Origin: Trema orientale
Lineage: Eukaryota; Streptophyta; Magnoliopsida; Rosales; Cannabaceae
Assembly (NCBI GenBank): GCA_002914845.1
Contig: JXTC01000177.1
Coordinates: 247,245 to 311,244 of the forward strand
Direction of reading: 5' to 3'
DNA: 64,000 bases
Numbering within the stretch: the first letter of the stretch is position 1; every line of letters begins with the position of its first letter. Below, piece after piece: positions 37,201 to 49,149 of the stretch. The position numbers and the translations under genes were made by a program. The notes below the pieces were generated by a model, which saw only the letters and a list, made by a program, of their open reading frames with translations, was not told where the DNA came from and did no database searches.

Positions 37201-38553
37201 TGTCATCAGTAGCTCCCCAGATAAGGAAGCCGAGGCAATTGATAGACTTGGGGCTGATGCTTTCCTTCTTTCCTCTGACCCAGCAAAGATTAAGGTACTG
37301 ATAGTTGCTTTTGAAATGAAACAAAGGAAACTGAAAGGTTCTTATCTTTTGGAATTTCTTCCCCTAGATGATATATCTTAATGAAGTAGTAATGTCTATA
37401 TTCTGTTGGATATGATTGATGACTAGTCCTTCGTGGGAGTGAGCATCTTGACAAATTCACTCTCTTTTTGGATAAAAATGTGTTGTACAATTGGGTTCTC
37501 CAATGATGATACTACCATAAATCTCTTTGTGGCGCTCTTGTGAGAACGGATCTAAAACTTAATTGCCTGTTTGGTAACTAGAGTCTTTTGAACATCCGCT
37601 ACTTTTTGTTTCTAACCAGGCATCTTTGGGCACTATGGATTTCATCATTGACACTGTGTCTGCAGTTCATCCCCTCACCCCACTACTTGCTTTACTGAAG
37701 CTTAACGGGAAACTGATTACTGTGGGTTTACCTGACAAGCCTCTGGAGCTGCCTATTTTTCCTCTCGTTATGGGTGAGCCTCAAATATCACCATAAACTC
37801 CCCTGTCTCAACGAAAAAATGCCTTACTTATTTTAAATTTAACACTAATTTTTAGCAGTCTGCACATATTTTCTTTATTATAGCTTATGGCGTTAGTATG
37901 ACTCATCCTTTTTATGAGAATTTCTTTTAGTTACAAAGATTGTTCAAATCATAACAGAACATGTATAACTCTAGTTCTCCCAGTATGAAAATATTAGGAT
38001 GCATTTGGTACAAGATTCAAATCCTATTTTTGAAATCTAGAAACAACATTTGTATAGAATATTGGAAGGATAAATGTCAAACTCGCCCTTATTTTTAAAC
38101 ATCTTTAATTTTTACTCTGTTAAATTCAGGAGGGAAAATGGTAATATCGTTCACAAACATTTGAAAAATAGACAATAAAAGTTGTCTCTGAATTTGAAAA
38201 ATAGGATTCGAATCATATATCAAATGCGCCCTTATTTTTCTTTTTTTTTGGGAGTTGAAAGGGTTATTTCTTGCCCAGGTTAAACATTTGATGGACAATG
38301 CCTTACTAATATGTCTCTGCTCATTTTTCAAATATGTTGCAATGTGCCTACAGGGCGAAAACTGGTTGGAGGAAGTGATATTGGAGGAATAAAAGAGACG
38401 CAGGAGATGCTGGACTTCTGTGCAAAGCACAACATTACAGCAGATATCGAGCTGATCCGGATGGATGAGATAAACACAGCCTTTGAAAGGCTTGCCAAAT
38501 CTGATGTGAGGTATCGGTTTGTGATTGATGTGGACAACTCTTTATCACAGTAG
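34221..38553 (+). CDS. Cinnamyl/mannitol-type alcohol dehydrogenase
   Basis: Exons 34221-34318, 35525-35638, 36781-37294, 37620-37773, 38354-38553 join to 360 codons (359 residues), the usual CAD length, with GT-AG introns throughout. A zinc-dependent MDR alcohol dehydrogenase: catalytic zinc ligands Cys50 (in [10 protein letters not shown]), His72 (GHE) and Cys166; structural zinc Cys103, 106, 109, 117; GLGGLG cofactor loop at 191-196; and SSSPDK after the second strand, suggesting NADPH. In the family these enzymes interconvert cinnamyl-type aldehydes and alcohols, or oxidise mannitol; the N-terminus (SPEEQHP) and '[11 protein letters not shown]' place it with the CAD6/9-mannitol-dehydrogenase-like group rather than the main lignin CADs. 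Cytosolic. An in-frame ATG 24 bp upstream (34197) would add eight residues; 34221 fits the family. A Tourist-like MITE sits in intron 4. Confidence 0.95.
37997..38231. mobile_element. Tourist-like MITE in intron 4 of the dehydrogenase
   Basis: 235 bp with terminal inverted repeats of about 40 bp (GGATGCATTTGGTAC... / ...ATATCAAATGCGCCC) and a 3-bp duplication TTA (37994-37996 and 38232-38234), as in PIF/Harbinger MITEs. It lies well inside the intron and does not touch the splice sites. Confidence 0.75.
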
Positions 38554-38759
38554 ACTACTGATGATATCTTGAGCCCTGATATTAGAATAAAATTTGATGT
38601 GTTCGCCACACTATGAAATGGAAGATTAAGGGTGATTATATCAGTAAAAAATTGTTGTGATGGATATTTGTTGTCCTTAGTATGTTGGCCACAAAGAGAG
38701 TATGCTTACTCTTCCACGTTCGTTCTTTTTCTGTTGTCTTTTTATCGTTTTGGAATCTA

Positions 38760-39042
38760 ATTAACTACACCTTTTGCAGTCAATTTTCATGGCGTTGTTC
38801 TTGGTTTTTTATGGTATTTTTAGGTTACTACTCAGCTAATTAAACTACACCTTTTGCAGTCAACTTTCATGACAATGTTATTGGTTTTTTGTGATATTTT
38901 TAGGTTACTACTCAGCCAATTAATGTTCTTGGTTTTTTATGGTATTTTTAGGTTACTACTCAGCCAATTAAACTACACGTTCTGCAGTCAATTTTCATGA
39001 CGATGTTCTTGGTTTTTTATAGTAGTTCTAGGTTACTACTCA
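38760..39042 (+). repeat. Minisatellite 3' of the dehydrogenase gene
   Basis: About three and a half degenerate units of roughly 90 bp, each with 'ctacaccttttgcagtcaa', 'gttcttggttttttatggta' and 'aggttactactcag'. One unit (about 38922-38962) is shortened by loss of its first half. It starts about 200 bp after the stop codon, so it may be within the 3' UTR or just beyond. Confidence 0.85.
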
Positions 39043-41005
39043 GGTATAGGCTTTTAGCAAATCAGTTGTGGTTGTAGAGCTTTTATTACTGAATAGATGC
39101 ATGGAGAACTTAGTCCATTCGGACTAAACCAAACAAGGATTCCTTCTTCATAATTTATGTGGTGTTCCAGCAAAGCAGAGTTCTATATGACTTTTTAGGT
39201 TCTCCCTATTTTTATTCTTTTATCTAATTGTCATCTTTGTTCTTTCTGGGCCTAATTATTTTATTGGTTTATAAACTAATGACAAAGTCTAATTCTGGTC
39301 CCCTACATTTTGAATCTTTTCTGTTGGTCATTCTAAGTTTTAAAATTGTTTCTCTTTTGATCGTTTTCAACATTTTTCAATAAATTCTTTTCAAAATTTA
39401 GGGACCAAAAATGAAACTTAATTTGTGAACGATATTACCATTTCCCCTCCTGAATTTAACAGAGTAAAAATTAAAGATGTTTAAGGACCAAATCAAGAAA
39501 TTTTAGAGATTAACTACCAAAACCAAATGAAGCCTTTTTCGATGATTATTACTTTTTATTTATTTATTTATTTTTATTGTTTTACAGTTATGGACTGACC
39601 CTAATCCTTATTATATCTTGTAGGATTCCCTTTGAAGTGTTTAAGCCACATGTACACTCTATGTTAGACAACTTTGTCTTGTGTACTATAGATCAAGTAT
39701 TCATTTGGTTCAGAATCCAACTAATTATTAAGTAAAAAAAAAAAAAATGTTCAACTAACTAATCTAGTAGTATTCAATTTCCATCAAGCGTTAATAATTT
39801 TTACATTAGTTATATGCTCCAATATGACATTTATTTTCCATTTCACTTTGTCTCTTTTCTTCGTGGCACAAGCTTCACCGACTGCTGGAATCATATTAGT
39901 TTACTTTTGGATGATCTCATGAAGCCTTTCTATACCAATTTGTTTTGTTTCTTCTACCCAAACTTAATTCCTTCTTTAATGTTCAACTTAATTCAATACT
40001 TGAAAGTAGGTAACTTCTAACAAACTAAACAAGTAATTAGGTTGGAAAAACATGATCAAAAAATTAATGCAAAACTACCTTAGTTTTCAAACTGTACATT
40101 CTTATTGTGTCCTGTTTTTACGATCACTAGTGTTTCGATAACGTGACATGTCAACAATATGGTACTAGATCATATGGTTACTTATGTTTGTTGGGCATGG
40201 GAATAGGAATCTGAAAGATTCCAATGTTTGTTATGAATTTTGCATTTTTTGACTCATGAGAATATGAAATCTAAGNNNNNNNNNNNNNNNNNNNNNNNNN
40301 NNNNNNNNNNNNNNNNNNNNNNNNNNNNNNNNNNNNNNNNNNNNNNNNNNNNNNNNNNNNNNNNNNNNNNNNNNNNNNNNNNNNNNNNNNNNNNNNNNNN
40401 NNNNNNNNNNNNNNNNNNNNNNNNNNNNNNNNNNNNNNNNNNNNNNNNNNNNNNNNNNNNNNNNNNNNNNNNNNNNNNNNNNNTATTAGCTAATTTGTCT
40501 CTGTATATTAACTGATATAATTAAACATTACCCAAAACAATTTGGCCATTCTCTCAAAGGCTCCTATATTTTAATATTATAATGCATTCCATCTCATGTG
40601 AGTCATATCTCACCTTTTTAATATCATCAAATGTGACATGATTTGTCCCATATATATAAGTGGTAAATAATATTCTATCTACTTTTGGTAAATTTTAATT
40701 TATCATCAGTTGAATTGTGACAACTCATTTGCCACATAAAATGATAAATTAGGTGGGATCTTAGTACTATCCATTTTAATGTGGTAGTATCTGATATCAT
40801 TTTTATTTTATTTTTACTTGTTTATTTATCTATTTTTGGAGAATCGGTAACCTAACAATCACCTTGTGGAGATTACAAAATAATTCCAAGCCTCACAAAA
40901 TGCCTGAACTAAATATACAAAGTTTTTGAATAATCTATTGTAGCATTGTACTAGAGAAAAAGATTTTATAATCAAGGACCCCTAATAAAAAGAGGACTAT
41001 GTCAT
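39043..41005. other. Intergenic region with gap and diverged repeats
   Basis: No gene. 39427-39483 is the inverted counterpart of 38094-38150 inside the intron-4 MITE. Ns fill 40276-40483, with no flanking duplication. 40700-40760 resembles one arm of the palindromic MITE at 62922-63127 ('ttgtgacaact.a..tgccac'). Confidence 0.55.
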
Positions 41006-41014
41006 TATATATTT
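41006..41014 (+). promoter_or_regulatory. Possible TATA box of the citrate-binding-protein-like gene
   Basis: TATATATTT about 90 bp before the ATG, in an otherwise mixed sequence. Position and form are plausible only. Confidence 0.35.
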
Positions 41015-41101
41015 AGAACACTTTTCCTATGAGCATTCACATGTACATTTTCCAGTAGTACCCTTATTCCAATTTTCAGCTTCCTGTTAGTTACTTCAAA
41101 A

Positions 41102-43917
41102 ATGAGAGACTTTTCTCCTTTGACACTCATAATGATGATGATCATCATTAATCTTAGTGTTACACAGCTTAATTATATAAAGCTTGCTTTTGGTTTTGAT
41201 CCTACAGAAGGGTTCATCTCACTCCCACTTAATCAATCAAATTTTGTGATTCAAAGTCCTTATGATGTGCCCCAGAATCAACGTTACAGCTTTGTTCAGG
41301 GAGTTCACAGGTTATGGATCTACTCCTTTGACAAGCCTCATAGTCCCATCAGCAAAACTAGTCCACGCACTGAGATCCGCATACATGTAAGTTACGATCA
41401 TAAAGGTAGTTTTGTCTATTCACAGATGGACGACACAGAAAAGTAACGGCTTTTTCTTTTTTTTTTATTAAAAAAAAAATCCAAATATAAAGACATTTCT
41501 GAGGAAAAATCAAAATGAAGCCATGTTTGGAAAATTGCAAATTCTTATATTGAATTTCCCTAGTTCACAAATGAAGTCATGTTTCAAAAATTGCAAATAT
41601 TCTTATATTAAATTTCCTTAGTTCACATACAGTGTCCCAAGTGATAGCATATGCATTCTTATTGGAAAACACCAAGGAGCATTATGTGTGCTTATATAGC
41701 ACTAAGGTGAGTCACATAGTCTAGGAGTCGCAATTCGTGTTGGCAAATATGGTGGATGTACAGGTAAATTCTTTCAACCTGAAACCGACCAATGACCATT
41801 CGTGTAACCAAAAAAAATAAATAAATAAAATAAAAAATAAAAACTTAACTGTAACTCGATTCGTACTTGAAACCCGCACAACCGTTTTAGACAAAGAAAC
41901 ATTAACCCACAACCAAATTGCAACCTGCCAACTAATTTGTTACCGGTATTTTTTTTTTTTTTCAATTTTCTTTTTTGGGGCTATTGTTGTCTTATTTAAA
42001 AATAAAAATGAAAAACATGAATTTTAATAATAATCTATAATATTAAACACATACATAGTAGAATTAAAATAAAATTTATAATAGTAGCCAAAAAAAAAAA
42101 CAATTTAATAATTAAGAAAGTATACTAATTCAACAAAACATTCGAAATACCATTATCTTTAAATGGTTATAGAATCCTTTTATCCAAATTAAGGTATCCT
42201 TATTTATTTACAATACACAATCGAAAAATGATAGTAACCTTCTATGTTTCTTTATTGGGTTTTATTTTAAAAAATTTTATATTTTAATTATATATATTTT
42301 ATTAATTTAACCGGCCCGAATTAGACATTTCTTTTTTGTTATTCGTATCAAGTAGGTGGACCCATATATTCACTGCACCTTCCCTCTTTTTTTCAACCCT
42401 GATATGCAAAATGTCGTATCTAACACAATAAGTGTCACCTTTAGCATTTACTTTTAAAAGGGGTTTTATACTTTTATTAGTTGTGATGCTAAGCATCATA
42501 ACTATATTCCTTGGTGTTTCTCTTTTTGTTGGTAACTTGGTAAAACTAAGGAAAGGTTTTTGATATTTTCTTTAATATATTGACTAATATGCATCCATGA
42601 GTGGAATAGAAAAACTACCCAAAAATAAATAAATAAGGAAAAAGTAAACAAGAATAAACAATAAAAATTATAAATGTCAATGTTGTAACCACTTAGGAAC
42701 CTTTTATAATTTCATGAAACCATTTATAGGAACTTACCTCCTCCATATAGTATACCATCTATATATAAACCTTACGAAATAGCTAGACTCTACTTATCAA
42801 CCGTTGTTTTAGGTTTCAAATTTAGTTATTTCAAAATAAAAATATGGGTCAACCCCTTTAATAGACGGAGTGCACAGACTTTGGGTCTACTCTAGTGATA
42901 ATCCTTTATCTAAAGGCAGTCCCACTAAGCCTCGAACAGAGATCATTATCAGCGTAAACAATTTCATACTTATATTATATATATATATATAAAATATTCT
43001 GCATAATTTCACTTCATTTTTCCTTCTAGGTTTTATATATACTACCATGCTGATCTATTATATTACTTTATATATATACACACTTACATACATCTTACTA
43101 CTGTGCAAAAACTTTATTCTTATATTAAAAATCAGTATTGCAATTAGTGTACGTAATCTTCATGAGAAAGTCAGAAGAGAGTATAAATTTCTGATGTTCA
43201 AAGTAGATGAAATTTCAAAATAGCATGAAAAATTATTAATTATTCGTATTTATCATTGAAATACTAATGAAGAATAATTAATTATTCGTATTTATCATTG
43301 AAATACTAATGATTCTATGTAGTAATTAATTAATAATAATGGGAATATCAACTGTGTCAAAATAAGAAGCAATACGCAAGTGATTACCGGTCATGCTTAG
43401 TAATTTTCAATATGATCAACTATACATATTTAGAGTTTTATTTACTAAAATTAGAAGTAATAAAATCTTAAACACTACAAACCACGTTCATCTTTGATAT
43501 GTCTATTTTATTTTCAACATTCAGGGGTACGACTACTCGTCCGGTGTCTGGCAATTCGAAGGGTACGCATATGTACCGCATGGAACATCCGGCGTGTGTA
43601 TCATGCAGGTGTTCGGAGCAAGCCCTAACCATGCCACAACCCTAATGCTAAGAGTCTACAATGGCTCATTGACGTACTACCGAACTCCGGTACTAGTAGC
43701 GGACATCTATGACAGATGGTTCCGAGTGAATGTGGTCCATGATGTTGAGGCCTCGGATGTGAAGGTTTACATTGACGGCGTTCTCACGTACCACGCACCA
43801 GGCCGCGGCGGCACCTCTCACTACTTCAAATGTGGGGTCTATGCACAGAAGGATAGTTCATACTTGATGGAGTCCCGTTGGAAGGGAATCAAAGTTTTAA
43901 AGAAATGTGATTATTAA
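41102..43917 (+). CDS. Citrate-binding-protein / alginate-lyase-2-like secreted protein
   Basis: Two exons, 41102-41386 and 43525-43917, joined in phase at GT-AG borders: 225 residues, normal for the family. The N-terminus (about 1-30) is a hydrophobic signal peptide. The rest is an alginate-lyase-2 (PF08787) jelly-roll: 'ISLPLNQSNFVIQSPYDVP' and 'SFVQGVHRLWIYS' in exon 1, then GYDYSSGVWQFEGYAYVP, 'IMQVFGASPNHATTLMLRVY', 'IYDRWFRVNVVHDV' and the C-terminal 'CGVYAQKDSSYLMESRWKGI'. Plant members were named for citrate binding in rubber-tree lutoids; lyase activity is not shown for them in general. Probably extracellular or vacuolar. The 2.1-kb intron holds a relic exon of a paralogue (42864-42953). 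Confidence 0.92.
42864..42953 (+). pseudogene. Relic exon of a second citrate-binding-protein-like gene
   Basis: Within the intron above, 30 codons read DGVHRLWVYSSDNPLSKG then SPTKPRTEIIIS and stop at a GTAAAC donor, matching the end of exon 1 (GVHRLWIYSFDKPHSP...). Upstream the match fades and no ATG is in register. It is either the leftover of a tandem paralogue or an alternative exon 1 lacking a start; relic is more likely. It would splice in the same phase to exon 2. Confidence 0.8.
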
Positions 43918-45179
43918 ATTATAGTTTTACAAGTGCCGTTAGTGTTGGGACTCTTTCCGTTAACTGCCCATATATCATATTATATATATACATGTTTGCC
44001 ATGGAAGAAAATGATATGGCTTTGGTAGTTGAATAATAATAATAATAATAATGGCTCCTTAGTATCTAAATCTATAGGTCAAGTCTCATTTTGTTGTGAT
44101 CGAAACTTCGGATTCATTTGGAAATTTCCGGTTTATTTATAAAAATGTGATCCCAAAAATTTCCATTTATAGAACAGTTATTTTTCAAAAAGCTCTAAAA
44201 TTCTAATCAATGAATCAATTCTATAGTTATGTAAGCACCACCAAACATAGATTAGATAATAGTTTTATAGCAAAAAAAAAAAAAAGATAATAGTTAGAAA
44301 ATCATAATCAAGTCAAGTGCACGCATCATCACCACCCACGTATAAATTCTAAGTAATAGTATTGCATAATAATTTATAGATATAAAAATTTAAGTTATGG
44401 GCTGTTTTAAAAAAAAAAAAAAATCAAGGCCCATTGTTAAAAAAAATAAAAAAATCTCCAATGAGTTGAATTTTTTTTTGAAAAAATTCATATTTATTTA
44501 AAAAATATTATTTTGTATGAACATATTTAGAAAACAACTACTTATAAAAAATATTTAGAAAAATATTATTTTTAAAAATTATTATTTTTCAAAGGTACTC
44601 AAAGTAACTAATCAGGTTACTTAGGGTAATCAATCGAGTTACTTGAAGTATCTAAGATCTGATTTCCTAAAATAACTTGACCGGTTACCTCAAGTACCTT
44701 ATCAATTGGTTAAAAAATGATAATATTTTAAATATTTTTTAAAAATGGCATTTTTTGTAAATAAATATGAAATTTTACAAACACTTTTAAAATCCTGGAT
44801 TTTTCATTCTTCTTCTTCTTCCTTTTTTGGGAAATTTTACCATGTAAAATCAAATTTTCTTTAAAGTTTATAAGTTATTAGCTTAGTTCGATACTAAATA
44901 GTTCTACTTAATCTAAAAGTGAAAAAATAAATTGAAGTCTTGATCTAAAGCTCCAAGCATTACCAACAAATCAAATTACTAAATCGAATAACTCCTAAAT
45001 CAGTTATTAGTTACTAATGTTATACTAGAAATCATATGAAGAGGGAAAAGAGTGGGGTGAGCGTGAATTACTCAGTAGGTAAAATACTTACTTTCAGAAA
45101 ACCTTTTAGTATCGAAAATGCCTACATGGCTCGTTCAGGCCAAAATATTTGCAAAACATATATATATATGTGTATATAT
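43918..45179. other. Intergenic sequence with one MITE-like element
   Basis: No gene. An ATA/AAT microsatellite patch lies at 44033-44051. An inverted-repeat element is at 44483-44776 (listed separately). The frame at 45036-45359 is without family signature and runs into the LTR below. Confidence 0.5.
44483..44776. repeat. MITE-like inverted-repeat element
   Basis: Ends are inverted copies of about 30 bp (TTCATATTTATTT... / ...AAATAAATATGAA). The centre contains GGTTACT / AGTAACC-type words ('ggttacttagggtaatcaat', 'gaccggttacctcaagtacc') like those of the field at 50805-52320. No clear target-site duplication. Confidence 0.45.
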
Positions 45180-45877
45180 AGTTGCATACAAAAAAATATT
45201 AGTTATAAAAGAGTGCGAGCAAAGGATCAAGTATACGTAAATACAATTCTACTCGCCAACAATGACTGCAAGCAATATACTGCATATAAGGAGCTCAATT
45301 CTAGTGAGAACCTTTTCAGCAAATTTGTTGTTAGTTTCTTATGGGAACACTTCAGCTAGAGAACAACCAGTGACCTGATTACTTACAAGGAAGACAACTA
45401 GTAAGTGGATTGCTAAGAAAGAAACTAGCATGGAGAATAAACAGCGAGCTGAACTTCCAAAAAAACATGCGCAACTACAACAAATCTTTCTAGAAGATAG
45501 ATAATTGAACTGATATTTGGATAATTACTATTTATTTAGAGATATTTGATTCAAATTTAGATAATTAAAGAATATTTATAATTATCTTATTATTTTAGAT
45601 ATAAATATACCACTTGAGGTAGTGCATATATCCAATTGCAAATGACTATGACTCTTCTCCTATAAATAAGAGTCCGCAGTTTAAACTGAAGCTAGGACTA
45701 TTTTCCTCTTTATACACTCCATAATAAACAAAAGTGAATGTAAATCATATTTTTTGGGCCAAACCATATAAACTTCATCTCTTTTTTTACTTTATTGCAA
45801 ATATTGCGTGTAATTTAGTTGAATTTACTCTCAAAACCTGATTACTTTTTTTTCCTGATGACAAAATCTTTGTCAAC
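45180..45877 (+). repeat. 5' LTR of a decayed Copia element
   Basis: Shares its start region, middle and end (TTTGTCAAC) with the split LTR 13857-14125 + 22301-22958, and lies upstream of Copia integrase/RT remains in the same orientation. 698 bp. It includes a TATA-like 'ctcctataaataagag' at about 45657-45672. Confidence 0.7.
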
Positions 45878-46211
45878 GGCTACGATTTCAGGCACTATTA
45901 GAGTAGTTGAGAGATTAAGAAAAGCCTTTAATTTACTGCTTATAGAAATTGAGTTTCTTATTGATAATGCTTTATACTCATCATAATTTCGGTGTAATTT
46001 ATTGAACTTTGATGACATACTACTGAATGATGTTCATGTAGAAATAGGAATTGAGAGAAGTATGAAATTTATGTATATCATTTCCACTAAAAGCTGCTAA
46101 AAATAATACTAGAGAAATTTTTTCTACTCTCTACAGGATTATATTGCATATTCATATCTGAAATTAAAAGACATGTTGTATTGAACCTATAGTATAATAT
46201 TCAGACCTTAA

Positions 46212-46630
46212 GGTTATGTTTAGTATGAGAGATTTATGGGAGGATGGATAAGGGTGGAGGGAGAGGAATAGAGGGAAAGGTAAAATCTCTTGTTTGGTAA
46301 GAGAGATTGAGGGAGGAAAAAGAGAAGATGAGGGATGAGCTCCTTCTCATAGCCCACCACTTTGAATCCTCCCATCAATGGGAGGATTCAACATTTCTTT
46401 ACTCTTTCAATGTAAAATAACAAATATACCCCTTTTAAAAATAATTTAAAAAATAATAAAATAGATAATATAGTAATTTCATAAATAAATACTCTCTATT
46501 CGTATTCCTCTCCATTCTTCTTATCAAACAACTTAAAAGGATTGATACTCTCATCTTTCTCGTTCACATTCTTCATCCTTCCTATGCTCTCCATCCTTCC
46601 TGCTCCTCTTTCCTCCTACCAAATATAATG
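46212..46630. mobile_element. Tourist-like MITE with a central perfect palindrome
   Basis: 419 bp starting GGTTATGTTTAGTATGAGAG and ending CCTACCAAATATAATG, flanked by TAA on both sides (46209-46211 and 46631-46633), as in PIF/Harbinger MITEs. A perfect 13-bp inverted repeat with a 2-base loop (TGAATCCTCCCAT / ATGGGAGGATTCA, 46363-46390) lies inside. It is inserted between the LTR and coding remains of the Copia relic. Confidence 0.7.
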
Positions 46631-46869
46631 TAAAGGTTTGGCATGACCGACTCCGTAATCCTAAGTCTAGTATAATGCACCAAATTATTGAAAATTATAT
46701 CGAACATCCACTCAAGAATCAGAAAATATTTTCACACAATTTTGTCATTTTGTGTTACAAGTGCTCAATGCAAATTAGTTATAAGATTGTTATTGAATCT
46801 CATATAATTTTACAATAGATCCTAGGGGAAAATTTTGGACCGATCAATCCACTTTGCATAAGGGCCATT

Positions 46870-48450
46870 TTTGTATTTTATGATTGTGATAGATGCCTAA
46901 ACATCTTATGTTAACCTGTTGACTACTCGTAATCTAACCTTTGCTAAACTGCTTGCTCAAATTATCATATTATGAGGGTAATTTCTAGATTATCTTATTA
47001 AGTCTAGGAGACTTGATAATGCTAATGAATTTATATCTCAATAATTTGATGATTAGTGCTTGGAAATTGAGATAAAAGTTGAGTATCATGTGGTCTGCAC
47101 ACATATGTAAAATGACCTGACAGAGTCAATTACTAAGTGCCTATAGTTTATCGCTAAATTTAATTGAAATTGCCTTTTACTATCGGGGACATGATATTAT
47201 AAACAACAACAGCTATGATTTGGATTTGGTCATATGTATCTTACGTACTCCTCATTATAACTTGTACGTGGGCATAAGCCTAATATTTCTTATTTGTGAG
47301 ACTTTGGTCGTGCCATTTATATACCAATATAACTACCTCAAGATGTAAAGATAGGTCCACAAAGGAAATTGAGTTTATGTTAATTATAAGTCTCCTTCGA
47401 TCATTAAAGTATTTAGATCCTCTTATAAGTGATCTACTTACCTCGCATTTTGCTGATTATCAATTTAATAAGGCACATTTCTTGAAATTAAGAGGAGAAA
47501 AAGCATGTGGCACTAGAAAGACACCTATTAGCACCAAAGGGTTAAAAATGTCAAGAAATTTCCTAGAATGAAGACCAATTGAGTAGTTTGGATCAACTTA
47601 CAAGTCAGAATGAATTGGAAGTTCATAATATAATACAATTGCAGTAAATAACAACTTAACTACCAAATGCATTTCTAGATGCTAAAAGAGTGACAAATTC
47701 TCGTATTCTAACTACAAATGCCCCGACAATGGTTATAGTCCCCACTGATAATAAAAAACTGACTGAGCCTTAAATCTACTAGAAGCATAAACAACAAATC
47801 AGAGCTAAAGTTAAAGAATTCATGAAAAAGAAAAGCAATATCACTTAGAAAATCTTTTAAAGAGAAACCTCATGAAGAGGAAAATCTCAATCAAATAGCT
47901 ATAGCTAATGATAAGACACAGGCTGAGACAATGGAATAATTAAATCCTCCAGATATGGCTCCTAGAGTTGATGTGGTTAATGAGAATTTTGAGATCTCGA
48001 TCAATTTTGTGGACACAAAAGAAAATGGATACTTTTTATAATCATCGACGATGATTTGCCACAATGTTGTTCTGTCTTAAGAAAAAATATGGATCCCAAA
48101 CTTATCAGTATAACCGAATATCAATATACACATGATTGTCTATCATAGAAAAAGGCAATTCAGGACAAGCTAGACTCGCTCTCTAAAGGCAATGTAAGCA
48201 GACCTACAGTGTTGACTCCCCATAATGTGAAATTGTTGTTTATAAAGTGGATGGTTTTCTGCAAGCATAATGAGAATAATAAGGTGGTAAGATATAAAGC
48301 GAGACTAGTTACCTAAGATTTCTCACAGAGACCAAATATTGACTATAAGGAAACTTATTCTCTTTTTACGGATACGATCAGATTCCATACTTACTTAATA
48401 TATATAATAATTTATGATATGCTTGATATGTACCTTATAGAGTTGTAATA
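46870..48450 (+). pseudogene. Copia integrase to reverse transcriptase relic
   Basis: A heavily mutated coding sequence. At 47000-47050 'LDNANEF(I)SQ' marks the integrase core; 47270-47400 has the C-terminal integrase pattern (PNISYL..., then DRSTKEIEF) and 'KYLDPLISDLLTSHFADYQF'; 48250-48440 gives the RT start ('NNKVVRYKARLV', then a stop, then 'NIDYKETYSLFTD'). Stops and frameshifts throughout; the catalytic centre of RT and RNase H are absent. The end was duplicated at 49159-50196. Confidence 0.8.
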
Positions 48451-49050
48451 ACTTACATATGTAGAAACTAGTCTATGATATTTGTATCAGAGTCCAGAAG
48501 GACTAACAATACAAGAGATAGGTACACATCAGACACACAACATATGGTCAACTAAATTAATATAGATATACATGATATATCTATGTGTCTGTCTCTTACT
48601 CTCTTTATTATATAATTTTATATTATTGTTATTATTAATATGATTATTACAATGATCTCATAATCGCTATTTGATTTGCTGATTTATAACAAATTGTGTA
48701 TTTTTTGTTTTGTTACAAGTTTAACCTAAGCCAGTAAATTTAAGGATTTATTATAATTAAAAATAGGATTCTAGGTTTACAATCTTTCTGAGAATATAAG
48801 TCTCCATCGAAACACACAGGGTAATCTATACTAATTTTTTAAAACAAATATTACATATTTCAAGAGATTTATGTTAAAGAAATTATATTAAAATAAAATA
48901 ATATTACATAATACTCGCCCATGGATCATTCTGCTAAAGGATACAAAAAATTCTTGGATTTTCCTTTCTACTTTGTCCAACCCAATTATTGTAGCTAGAG
49001 TCATTAATGTACTCTCGATAACTTGTACACATATAAAACTACATTTAAAA

Positions 49051-49149
49051 GTGGTCATAGACTTAGCCTAGTGGTATTCACACCTTCTTCTAATGTGAAG
49101 GTCGTGAGTTCGAATTTTCCTTTTTTTTAAAAAAAAAAAAGAAAAAAAG
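49051..49149 (+). mobile_element. Short SINE, unit 1 of the duplication
   Basis: tRNA-like: box A 'tagcctagtgg' (49064-49074), box B 'gagttcgaatt' (49105-49115), then T and A runs as tail. About 100 bp. Copied with the 1-kb unit to 50093-50188. Confidence 0.65.

Noticed and set aside
36725..37324. 199-residue open frame on the minus strand
   Set aside because: It lies opposite exon 3 of the dehydrogenase gene; no domain of its own, so a shadow.
40240..40515. Open frame spanning the second run of N
   Set aside because: Same artefact; flanks show no coding signal, and no duplicated flank was seen.
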